From Gonium pectorale (taxonomy: Eukaryota > Chlorophyta > Chlorophyceae > Chlamydomonadales > Volvocaceae): 16,730 bases of DNA. The notes under the pieces were generated by a model. The model had not been told where the DNA came from. It searched no databases and was given only the letters and a program-made list of their open reading frames with translations. Shown here piece by piece: positions 1 through 7,622 of the stretch. How positions within the stretch are numbered: the stretch's first letter is position 1; every line of letters begins with the position of its first letter. The translations under genes and the position numbers were made by a program. Location of the stretch: the NCBI GenBank assembly GCA_001584585.1, contig LSYV01000398.1, positions 1-16,730 on the forward strand. Direction: 5' to 3'.

Positions 1-401
1 CAACGCCAGCAGAGGTCCAACCCAAGCCCCCTTAGAGTGCGTGGCAACACAGCGGGACTGCAACGCAACTGCAATGCCCAACTCCCTAAAGCCCCGTGGC
101 ACAACCCCCTGCTTACCGAATACGCCCATATGTCCAAAAGCTTGGCAGGCAGACGCGTGGAGAGGTACTTGGGCACGGGGCTTTGCGGCCACGTTGGGTT
201 TGGTGGTGCCGCCATACGATCGTCCCAGATGAAAAACAATACAGTCCGCTTAAATGAGAACAGGATTGTTGTTTCCTTCTCGAGCTCAAATGTGCAGAAC
301 CAGGTCGTCATGCTATCGATCCAGAGCGCGAGACTACGGTCAGTAAGCTCCTCCATTTTAGTTTTGTCCATGGTTAATATAGCATACTTCCATTGAAGCA
401 T
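1..401 (-). CDS. Partial mobile-element protein, N-terminal exon, runs off the left edge
   Basis: On the minus strand a reading frame opens at an ATG at 401 (an alternative ATG lies at 371) and stays free of stops to the window edge. From 401 to 117 it gives 95 residues of natural-looking composition, including MDKTKMEELTDRSLALWIDS, then TWFCTFELEKETTILFSF, and ending YLSTRLPAKLLDIWAYS. A consensus donor GTAAGC follows at 116-111 in phase 0, so 116-1 may be intron, although it also stays open. The gene starts about 320 bases inside the CAGGG end of the repeat, which suggests it is the element's own protein, possibly a transposase. I recognise no domain (no BED finger or catalytic motif is visible), and most of the protein lies outside the window. 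Base composition is less GC-rich than in the host-like exons of the window. Confidence 0.55.
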   Translation of the reverse strand, partial: MLQWKYAILTMDKTKMEELTDRSLALWIDSMTTWFCTFELEKETTILFSFKRTVLFFIWDDRMAAPPNPTWPQSPVPKYLSTRLPAKLLDIWAYSVSRGLCHGALGSWALQLRCSPAVLPRTLRGLGLDLCWR

Positions 402-580
402 GAAGGCAGACCGCACGCAGTGAGGACGTACCCTTCCGCCGTGTTACCTGTGAGGCCTACCCACGGGCCTACCGGCATGCCGCACCCTCCGCACCCACCA
501 TCGCTGACAAGAACGAGGGGGGGCAAGCCTGGTGGGCCTGAGGGTGGGCGCTCATGCTTGATGCCTATCGCCATGGACAA

Positions 581-631
581 GCCCGGGGTGCAACGAGGTC
601 GCTCGGGTCAATGAGAGCCCGGGGCGCAACG
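581..631. repeat. Pair of 15-base direct repeats inside the element leader
   Basis: GCCCGGGGTGCAACG at 581-595 recurs as GCCCGGGGCGCAACG at 617-631, with one mismatch and a 36-base period. The same pair occurs in the right copy of the element. It may be part of a protein-binding array, but no function is evident. Confidence 0.6.
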
Positions 632-723
632 TATTACGAGCCGTATGCGTTTACAGGCTTGGCGTATTGATACGTCCATACGTATGGTACGTATCATACG
701 CCATACGGTACGGTGCAACCCTG
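632..723 (-). repeat. Subterminal CGTAT/ATACG motif array of the left element copy
   Basis: The outermost ~90 bases of the element carry at least eight CGTAT or ATACG pentamers in both orientations, including the perfect palindrome CATACGTATG at 677-686. Short motifs clustered just inside the end are typical of transposase-binding regions in hAT-like elements. The stretch also holds TTACA at 651-655, which is the algal TGTAA poly(A) signal read on the minus strand. Confidence 0.55.
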
Positions 724-835
724 TGTCCAGGCCTGCGCTATCCAGCGCAAATAAGCGCGGATCTCCCTCCAAACAAGGGCTGCGCCATTCGGCCTCCATG
801 GTCCAGATAAACTCATCCACAAGGGCGGGGGTATG
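724..835 (-). other. Possible coding remnant next to the left insertion
   Basis: Immediately inside the left element end, the minus strand reads HTPALVDEFIWTMEAEW and then SPCLEGDPRLFALDSAGLDT up to the breakpoint. The composition looks like real protein rather than a GC-rich chance frame. It could be an exon interrupted by the element, or a relic of an older repeat. The family is not recognised, and the reading is too short for any functional claim. Confidence 0.2.
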
Positions 836-1288
836 GCGATTTGCGGTCGCGGGCTGTGGGCGGGGCCGCAGTCGCAGTACGCCGCAACGTGTGTCGCGAC
901 GTGTCGTGCCGTCGCGGAGCCGGAGCCCCACTGCTGCGTTTGCCGACAGCAGGCTCGTGAAGGGGCAGGGACCAGAGCCGATACCGGCAGGACCCAGAGG
1001 CCCGTTGCGCTTAGGCGGCTAGGCAAGTTGACCCTGCAACGCGCCCTGTGTTCTATCATATGCTGACTGCCACTGCGAACAGTGCACACTTAAAGCATCG
1101 TCAGAAAGACATGCGAGTAAACACGTCCATCGTACAATTGCATGACGATGCCATTTTGTGCGCATGATATAATGATATGCTATGATGGTGAAGGGTGTGG
1201 AAAGGGCTCGGGGGAAGTGGGGTGGATACCGGTACAGGGGTGGCCAACCGCCCATTCTCATCCCATGAGCGTCCTCCTGACCCGGATG
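836..1288. other. Gene-free stretch
   Basis: I see no supported gene here. GC-rich sequence up to about 1070 is followed by a less GC-rich part (about 1070-1190) with ATAATGATATGCTATGATGG near 1167. Open frames on both strands have unconvincing composition. Confidence 0.4.
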
Positions 1289-1349
1289 ATGTCATTGTGA
1301 CCCCCGAAGGTTGTGAAGGATGTCATGGTGACCCCCAAGTATGTGAAGG
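1289..1349. repeat. Imperfect tandem duplication of a 30/31-base unit
   Basis: The unit at 1289-1319 begins ATGTCATTGTGACCCCC and ends TGTGAAGG. It is followed directly by 1320-1349, which begins ATGTCATGGTGACCCCC and ends the same way. There are two copies with a few differences and no larger array. Confidence 0.75.
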
Positions 1350-1554
1350 AGCTCTGCTGTACCTCGAACATAAAGAGTGAACCAAGCCATTACATGACCA
1401 ATCCCAACCACTGGCAACACCATGTTTTATGAATGACACTACCAGTACACAACAGCGCTGGGGTGGGGTGGGGGTGCGCCCAGCTGGGAAACGCACAGGC
1501 AGCCTCGCAAAAGCAAGCCCTGAGTAAGATGAAGTCTTAAAATACGCTCTAGTA

Positions 1555-1752
1555 TCAACACAGACGAGGCACAGGGGACCACATAAGAATTCCCCGTACA
1601 AGCTGCACGGTTTTCTTGGCGTAAGAAGCGCCTTCGTGCGGCTTGTATACTGCCATCCTCTTTGCATAATCTTGGAGCTCGCAGACTTGAACCCCGTGTT
1701 TGGCTGCCCTGGGCTCGGCTCGTCTTGGGACGACGTGCACGCTGAAACCCAC
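1555..1752 (-). other. Candidate coding remnant, 65-codon minus-strand frame
   Basis: A 65-codon minus-strand frame ends in TGA at 1555-1557. It includes QVCELQDYAKRMAVYKPHEG and then SYAKKTVQLVRGILMW, which is balanced and basic, unlike the low-complexity chance frames common in this DNA. Local GC content is lower than in the neighbouring gene. It may be an exon or relic of a mobile element. No domain is recognised and an overlapping frame is also open, so this is tentative. Confidence 0.2.
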
Positions 1753-1759
1753 TCTTCAG

Positions 1760-1847
1760 GTAAATACATTTGTTGCTTTATGGTGTTTTAGGGGCATTGG
1801 GAAGCCGCATGGAGGCTCACCTAAACCCTTCGCTTATGGCGTTGCAG
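1760..1847 (+). other. Possible 5'-UTR intron of the 1894 gene
   Basis: CTTCAG|GTAAAT (donor at 1760) and GCGTTGCAG (acceptor ending at 1847) could define an 88-base intron in the leader of the next gene. An in-frame TAG at 1888-1890 shows that any upstream exon would be untranslated in this frame. The inference rests only on the two site motifs. Confidence 0.2.
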
Positions 1848-1893
1848 GCGGGCTGCCGAACATGTTGCAATAGGCGATGATGCTCAGTAGAGG

Positions 1894-4275
1894 ATGGTGC
1901 GGCTTACGTACCATCTCGAAAGCTCAGTTCCTGCCGCTCCCGCGAGGCCTGTGAACATCGCCTTCGCGGCAGCAGCAGCAGCTCGTTCATCATGGGCTTC
2001 CAAGGAGCGCGGCGATGACCTGTGGGACCTGGACTCGCCGCGCGACCATGGCAGCTTCAACCCCGTCGAATTGCTCACGCTGCCCGCGCAGCAGAGCTCA
2101 ACCGGCGACGCCAAATCCTTGCTGAGCTCGGGTGACGTGGTGTTTACGCCTGCCCCTGCTGCCGGGGCAGTGCACGATATCCCGCGGAACTCGGTCCTGT
2201 TCCGCACGCACATCAATGAGGACAAGGTCACCTCCTCGCTGCCGCCCGCCTCTCCTGCGGCCCCCAGCGCCGATGAGGTGGCGAGCAAGCTCGAGGAGCG
2301 GCGGGCGCGCCTGGCCATGCCGCCGCCCTCGCGCACGGCGCTGCAGCCGCAGTCCCGCACACGCCTGCTGGACTTCGCCCGCTCCGGGAGCTTTGCTTTC
2401 GCCTCCAACGATGCCACCGAGGACAGCCGCTTCGGCACGCTGCCCGCCGGCCCAACGGAGGACTACTATCGCGCGAGCTCCCTGCCCGTGCACGAGCACC
2501 ACACGGCCTCGCACCTCACCGCCGCCGCCATCAACTCACTCCTCCTCCCCGGGGGCTACAGCGAGGGCGGAGCAACATCGCATGCGCGGAATGACAGCGG
2601 CCCTAGCGACGGCTATGGTGACGGCGACGGCGACGGTGGCGGTGAGGGCGGCAGTGGCGAGCGGGAGGGCTGCCTGGTGCTCCCGGCGCTGCGTACGTTG
2701 CTGGCGATGCAGGACGGCCCGCCCGTGGTGCCCTCACGCGGGAAGGGCGCCGGCCGCGCCACCCCGCTCAGCAGCTCCTCTGGCGCCGGCCTCTCCCGCA
2801 CCGTCTCGCAGCAGCGGCTCTCCAACAGCAGCAGCAATCACCACAGCGGCAGCGGCTTCCGCCAGGCAGCCATGGTCGCGCTGGCGGTGTCGCCGCCGCG
2901 CCGGCGCGCTGCGGAGGCGACGCGGCTGTCGCGCCAGCAGACCGCGTCGCGGCCCACTGTTTCCGTTCCGTCGCCCTCCCCGCTGGCACCGCCGCTGATC
3001 ACTGCTGACGACCTGTCGGGGGTATTTGGCGGCGGCGAGGAGCTGGAGCCGGTAGGCCGCACTCTCAGCTGCACCGAGAGCCCGACAGGGGGCCTCATTG
3101 CGGAACGGGAGAGCCGCGGCGCGGGCAGCACACGGGCCACCACCGTCAACGGTTACGCCTCGGGCGGGGAAGGCGGCATGGCCGGCGCCGCTGGGAGCGC
3201 CTCCGCCCTCCGCGGAAGCGGAGGCGGCGCGGCCTCGGCGGCGGCGAACATCACGCTCTCAGGCACGGGCATGGGCCCCTCTGCCGGCAGCACGCCCGCG
3301 CACTCCGGGTCCTTCTCCCGCCTGTCGTGCGGCCCGGGCCAGGGAGCGGGCGGAGGTGGAGGCGGCAGCACGGGCAGCCGCAGCATGACCAAGTCGCCCT
3401 CGGGGGGGCCCAGGCCGCCGGAGGGCACCCGCGCCTCCTCCTCCACCTCCATCAACTCCACCAGCTCCCACCGGGCGCTGTTCTCGTGGACCCACAAGCT
3501 GAGCGTTGGCGGAGGCAAGTGGCCTTGGTCGCCCGCTGGCGGGCAGCCGGGGGGCAGCGGGGGCGGGGCGGGCGCGGGGCCTGCCGCAGGCGGCGTCGGC
3601 GGCGCCGTTGGAACTACACGCAGCGCGACCAGCAGCCCGGAGGCGCTTTCGCCGGGCAGCGTGCCGCCCAACGGCGCCCCAGGGCCCGGCCCCGGCCCTG
3701 GCGGCGCCCTGGGTGCGATGATGCTGCAGCGCGAGGAGCAGCGCACCGCGTCGCCGGCCAGCGCCCCTGCAGTTCCCTTTGTCACCAGCGTCATAGCGGC
3801 CTCCGCCGCGAACGGCACGCCCAGCGTCGTGGGTGGAGTGGGCGGAGGGGCTGGTGGGGGCGCCGGTGGGACGGGTGCAACGGCTTCGCAGCAGGTGTCC
3901 CCGGTGGGGGCGCGTGAGTGGGGCGGCCCCGTGCAGCTGCCGCCCATCGACAGCATCCGACGCCGCCAGAACGGCCTGGGCAGCTGCAGCGGCGTCGCTC
4001 CCGGCAACGGCACCAATGGAGGCAGCGGCAACTCGCCAATAGACTCGCCGGGCGTTGCGCCGCGCAGCGGCGTCCTAGCCGGCAGCGGGGGCATTGTGAT
4101 GGCGTCGCCCTCGCCCCGACGGCTGACGGGCGAGCGGCCGTCGCCCTCGTGCACGGGGAGTGGCAGCACGGGGGACATGCTGGCGCTCAGCGGGAGCGCG
4201 GTGGCGGTGGGGCCGCGGCCACGTGTGTCGGCAGCTCAGTTGGGCCTGATGGGCCTCGGCAAGGAGGAGCTGTAG
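1894..4275 (+). CDS. Ser/Gly/Ala/Pro-rich, largely disordered protein of unknown function (793 aa)
   Basis: A single open frame runs from ATG 1894 (in-frame TAG six bases upstream) to TAG 4273-4275. The family is not recognised. Residues 40-200 are the least repetitive part, with acidic and hydrophobic patches such as GDDLWDLDSPRDHGSFNP and a charged helix SKLEERRARL near 131-140. Residues 240-255 are a Gly/Asp tract. From about 285 the protein is low complexity, with poly-Gly and poly-Ser runs, SRTVSQQRLS near 301-310 and many SP pairs. A short aromatic island, ALFSWTHKL and GKWPWSP, sits at 528-546. I see no signal peptide, membrane span or enzyme motif. Codons are strongly G/C-ending, as expected for a host algal gene. 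The SP and RxxS sites suggest a phosphorylated regulatory or scaffold protein, but that is inference. The start is uncertain: an acceptor-like CAG at about 1926 could instead join a lost upstream exon. Confidence 0.65.
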   Translation: MVRLTYHLESSVPAAPARPVNIAFAAAAAARSSWASKERGDDLWDLDSPRDHGSFNPVELLTLPAQQSSTGDAKSLLSSGDVVFTPAPAAGAVHDIPRNSVLFRTHINEDKVTSSLPPASPAAPSADEVASKLEERRARLAMPPPSRTALQPQSRTRLLDFARSGSFAFASNDATEDSRFGTLPAGPTEDYYRASSLPVHEHHTASHLTAAAINSLLLPGGYSEGGATSHARNDSGPSDGYGDGDGDGGGEGGSGEREGCLVLPALRTLLAMQDGPPVVPSRGKGAGRATPLSSSSGAGLSRTVSQQRLSNSSSNHHSGSGFRQAAMVALAVSPPRRRAAEATRLSRQQTASRPTVSVPSPSPLAPPLITADDLSGVFGGGEELEPVGRTLSCTESPTGGLIAERESRGAGSTRATTVNGYASGGEGGMAGAAGSASALRGSGGGAASAAANITLSGTGMGPSAGSTPAHSGSFSRLSCGPGQGAGGGGGGSTGSRSMTKSPSGGPRPPEGTRASSSTSINSTSSHRALFSWTHKLSVGGGKWPWSPAGGQPGGSGGGAGAGPAAGGVGGAVGTTRSATSSPEALSPGSVPPNGAPGPGPGPGGALGAMMLQREEQRTASPASAPAVPFVTSVIAASAANGTPSVVGGVGGGAGGGAGGTGATASQQVSPVGAREWGGPVQLPPIDSIRRRQNGLGSCSGVAPGNGTNGGSGNSPIDSPGVAPRSGVLAGSGGIVMASPSPRRLTGERPSPSCTGSGSTGDMLALSGSAVAVGPRPRVSAAQLGLMGLGKEEL

Positions 4276-7090
4276 CTTGCGGGCGCGGAGCTGCCAGGGG
4301 CGGGGGCGGACGATCGACTGGCAGGCCGACGGCGGCGGCGGTAATGGTGGTTGCGGTGGTGGTTGGTGGTGGTTGCCTGTGGAGGGGCGCTTGTTGGGAG
4401 AGCTCGCTGGCGCGATGCGGTGCAGTGCGGTGGCGGTGCGTGCCGAAAAGGTGCGGAGCTGAGCGGAGCGGGTGATACATGGCTTGATACATCCATCCCA
4501 TCTGGTTTTTGGTACCGGTGTTTGCATCTCGGGTATGACGATTGTGCATCGCGGGAGGACGTTGCTGTTCCTGTCCTTGGGCAGGAGGGCAGGAGAGGCG
4601 TGTTGCACCTCAGGAGTAGATGCGCCCCAAGAGTGCCAGGGCGGCGTACGGCAATGCATGTCGGGGTTGTCGGGGTTGGAGCCGGTGGACCGTTGCCGTT
4701 GTACAGACGAGACCGTGCCGTACCGTGCATGACGAGTCTTGGTGTATGTGTCGAAGCTGCATGCTGCGGTGCTGCGATCCGGAGCCCGCAAGTGCTGCCA
4801 AGCCAGCGATGAGAAGAAGAGGGTGGGCGCGGCCGCGCCGAGCTGGTGCGGCACCGTGTTCCGTATGTGTGTGTGTGTGATGTATGGGGGCTGAGGAGTT
4901 GGTGTGAGCGAGAGCGCCCATGACGCGGCAACGTGGGGCGACGTTGCGGCGTGTGGGCAGTGCCGGTGGCGGCGTTGGCAGCAGGGAGCCGGGCGCCCCA
5001 ACGGCGGCCAGCGGGCCTGACGGGTAGGCAGACAGCGCTTGTTTGTATCCCACTGCAGCCGCCTGCGTATGCAAATTATGCATCACGCGCTGCCAGGTGG
5101 GGTGCAGCTGAATGGCAAGATGACGCATCGGGTTCCGTGCGTCGCCTGCTGTCTAGGAGCTGCATCAGGTTGCCTCCTAGGCGAAGGACGCCGGATGCCC
5201 TGTCCTCTATGTTCCGTTGTCCGTTGGTGTACGGGGCATGGCTTGCACTGCCGAATAATTTGTTTTGTGCGTGCGGGATGTCGGGCGGGAAAGCATTGGA
5301 CTGGAGTGGACCAGAACCCAATTGGGAGGAGGCGCCATGGAGGCGCGCGCAGCAAGGCAGGGCGGAGCAGCCTGCCATTGTGGCCAGCCGTGCAATGGAT
5401 GCTGGGCGGTGCGAAGGCTTCCTGGCTGCGGCGCGGCCTCTAGACCTCGTGTGCAGGGCTGCCTCCACCCCAGACGCACTCCCGCATTGGCATATGCATG
5501 CTGCGGGTTTGTGCATGCCACTCAGGATGGCGCTGCCGCTTTGGGGGCCGTTGCATGGGCGGCAGGCAGGGGGCTGCGCAGCCGGTCGCCCATGTGCCCC
5601 GGACCCGGACCTGCAGGCCGGCCAGCCGTGTGGTACGCTCTGCCTGCAGTGAGGTCAGCAGAGACGGATGAGCAGGGATTTCGTGACAACAGCACATGAA
5701 AGATGAAGTAATGAAATTGTTTGCGTGCGTTTGCCGCACGTCTACGTCTTGCATTATGCCTTGGAGGATCATCCGCGTCGTGCATGGCGCAGACTCATTC
5801 CATGCTCACAATTGTGCTGTTGTGCAGAAGCGTTGCTTTGCGCAGACATGGCTGCCCTTGCGGCATGGTGCCGGGAAATACGGGGGGAGAGCGGGTGGGG
5901 AGCACCTCGGCTGTGGCCGTGGACGTTCCTCCCCAGGGAAATAGCGGCGTAATGGAAGTGTGTGCGCCCCATTCGCAGCTTAGGGACGCCCCGCCGCGTC
6001 CTCGTCCCGGCTGCTGTATTGGGAGGAGCCGGGCATGGCGATGGGGCGGATGGCGAGAGGCGATGGTGATGGACAGGAGAGGAGTGGAGGGTGGCTTCGA
6101 GCAATGAGGCGCCGGATGACCTGGATTACCTGTTGCTAAGGCTAGGATCAATGCTGGGCGGCAGCAGCCGTGCGGTCGCCGGTCGCCGCGCCCGGTCGTG
6201 TGACCGTGTGGGCGAGCCGCGGCTGCTGCCATGACACAGTGACACAAAGAGTTAGCTGAATGCGGAGTGAGAGGTGTACGACCGTGGACTTTGGAGCGTG
6301 CACTGATTCCTCCGTTATTTCATAATCTGTGTGTCTGAACTGGTGTGCGCCATTCCAATCCGGGTAACAGAGATCTGGGAAGTCACGCCTCCTTGCCAGG
6401 GTCCGATACGTGTGTCAAACCGCACGCCATGCACGTACGGCACCCCGCTCAAGAGCACCCGTGCCTGCGTGCGGGCAGCGAACACATGTTGGTTCGTACG
6501 TTCGTTCACGGGGCAGGTCGCCGTTCGACGCAAGGGCTGCCGTGGGTTCAGCGACCCCATCTGTAGAACGCCACCGCTAGACTGCGGTCCCCATCCCGGC
6601 TGCGGCATGTAGCCTCGAGTTGAGTATACCGGTGGATCCCCGGGCGTCCGGATCCGCAGTGGGACCTGGCTGGCCAGCGGCTGTCCACCCCCCTGGTGCC
6701 CCCGCCGCGAGGTGGGGAACCAAGCGCGCGTCGACACCGCGGGCGGCGGGGGCTAACCGAGACACTAGGAGCCGGAAGCACCGAGAAAAACGAGTAGAAA
6801 CGAGGTAGGGCACCCCACACAGTATACCTGAGCTTTGCGAGTGGGCCGGCGCACCCCTGGAGCGATAGTCCGCGCGCCGTTAGGATAGTGAGAGATTGCA
6901 CCTTTTGGCATGAAATCCATCCGGCCCCGAGTACGGATTCAAAGCATACCGATTGCAATTTTGATAGAGGTGCTGCGGACCGTGCTCCAAGGGGGGAGCG
7001 GTGCTCCAGGGGGGAGCGGGGTGAGAGCGTTCGGGCCAGTAGGGCAAAGCATATACAACAGGCCATTTCGCCGATTTCGCACCGCACTGG
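4276..7090. other. Long gene-free stretch after the 793-aa gene
   Basis: This should begin with the 3' UTR of the upstream gene, but I found no TGTAA poly(A) signal on the + strand from 4276 to 7475. It contains a (TG)7 run at 4866-4879, G-rich trinucleotide sequence at 4338-4378, and a tandem duplication near 6982. Open frames on both strands (for example minus 6548-7243) have arbitrary composition and no recognisable domain, so none is called as a gene. Confidence 0.45.
6982..7019. repeat. Tandem duplication of a 19-base unit
   Basis: GTGCTCCAAGGGGGGAGCG at 6982-7000 is followed at once by GTGCTCCAGGGGGGAGCGG. The two units differ by one base in the A/G run. This is a short local duplication and no function is evident. 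Confidence 0.7.
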
Positions 7091-7100
7091 AATATATAGG
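7091..7100 (+). promoter_or_regulatory. Candidate TATA box of the NTF2-like gene
   Basis: AATATATAGG stands out in very GC-rich sequence upstream of the seven-exon gene. Transcription starting about 30 bases downstream would leave a leader of roughly 500 bases before the preferred ATG at 7623. It is a motif match only. Confidence 0.3.
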
Positions 7101-7300
7101 AAGACGTGTGCCCCCCCGCGCGTGCCTGCCCCCCGGCTCCAGGCGCTGGAACGCATCCGCCTGGTCAGGGAACGGCCGGCGCGAGTACTGCTGGCGGCGC
7201 CGACTGCTAGGGAAGGTCCCGGAACCCGGAGCCGCAACTGCACCCGCCCTACACCACCGCCGCATCAAGCCGACAGAGAGGTATCGATGGCCGTGCTCTG

Positions 7301-7319
7301 CCCCCCCCCCCGGGGGGGG
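7301..7319. repeat. C11-G8 homopolymer palindrome
   Basis: Eleven C are followed directly by eight G. The pair can fold back on itself and is a likely site of length variation or sequencing error. It lies in the presumed leader or promoter region of the downstream gene. Confidence 0.8.
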
Positions 7320-7622
7320 CCGTGGCAAGCCGGTAACCATCGGCTGCGATGACAGTTTCAGGAATGGTGAGCGGCACGGTTCGCACGGAAGTGTCCGGTT
7401 GATCAGTCGGCCGGCCAATAAGCATCCCCACGAGGCATCATCATTATTGCAGCTTTGTGTTCCTCGAGCGTGTCGATGTTGCAGGACAGTACGGCGGCAG
7501 GACCAGGAGATATGTTCGTGAGCCGCCGACCGCGTAACCTTGCTAACTTGCAAGTCACTTGTGTATCGGATCTGTTTACTGACACGAAAACGGGACAAAG
7601 TCTTAGCCTTCTAAACGGCAAG

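Larger units (their letters stand above)
348..723 (-). mobile_element. Left copy of inverted repeat: 5' end of a DNA-transposon-like element
   Basis: The reverse complement of this stretch matches 16354-16730 almost base for base. The long shared frames translate identically, and the only difference I found is a one-base indel next to 355. Read on the minus strand it begins CAGGGTTGCACCGTACCG at 723. Homology stops exactly before that CAGGG, because the preceding base is A here and C in the other copy. Many hAT-superfamily elements begin with CAGGG or TAGGG, so a hAT-like end is a reasonable guess. The target duplication cannot be tested because the far end is outside the window. Coding sequence of the element starts at 401 and runs left, so the element continues to position 1 and beyond. 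Confidence 0.85.

Noticed and set aside
374..580. 68-codon frame repeated identically at 16497-16703
   Set aside because: It is identical only because the two element copies are identical. It overlaps the start of the better-supported element protein in another frame and has Gly/Pro-rich chance composition.
3153..4178. 341-codon Pro-rich minus-strand frame
   Set aside because: It is the antisense shadow of the Gly/Ser-rich part of the 793-residue frame, since poly-Gly codons read as Pro on the other strand.
6625..6660. Restriction-site-rich stretch with two GGATCC sites and CCCGGG, considered as vector contamination
   Set aside because: Only three common sites occur, and no longer polylinker or vector sequence is recognisable around them.
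6548..7598. Minus-strand frames of 231 and 219 codons (6548-7243, 6939-7598)
   Set aside because: They have arbitrary composition, no codon bias toward G/C-ending codons and no domain, and they overlap the likely promoter and leader of the + strand gene.
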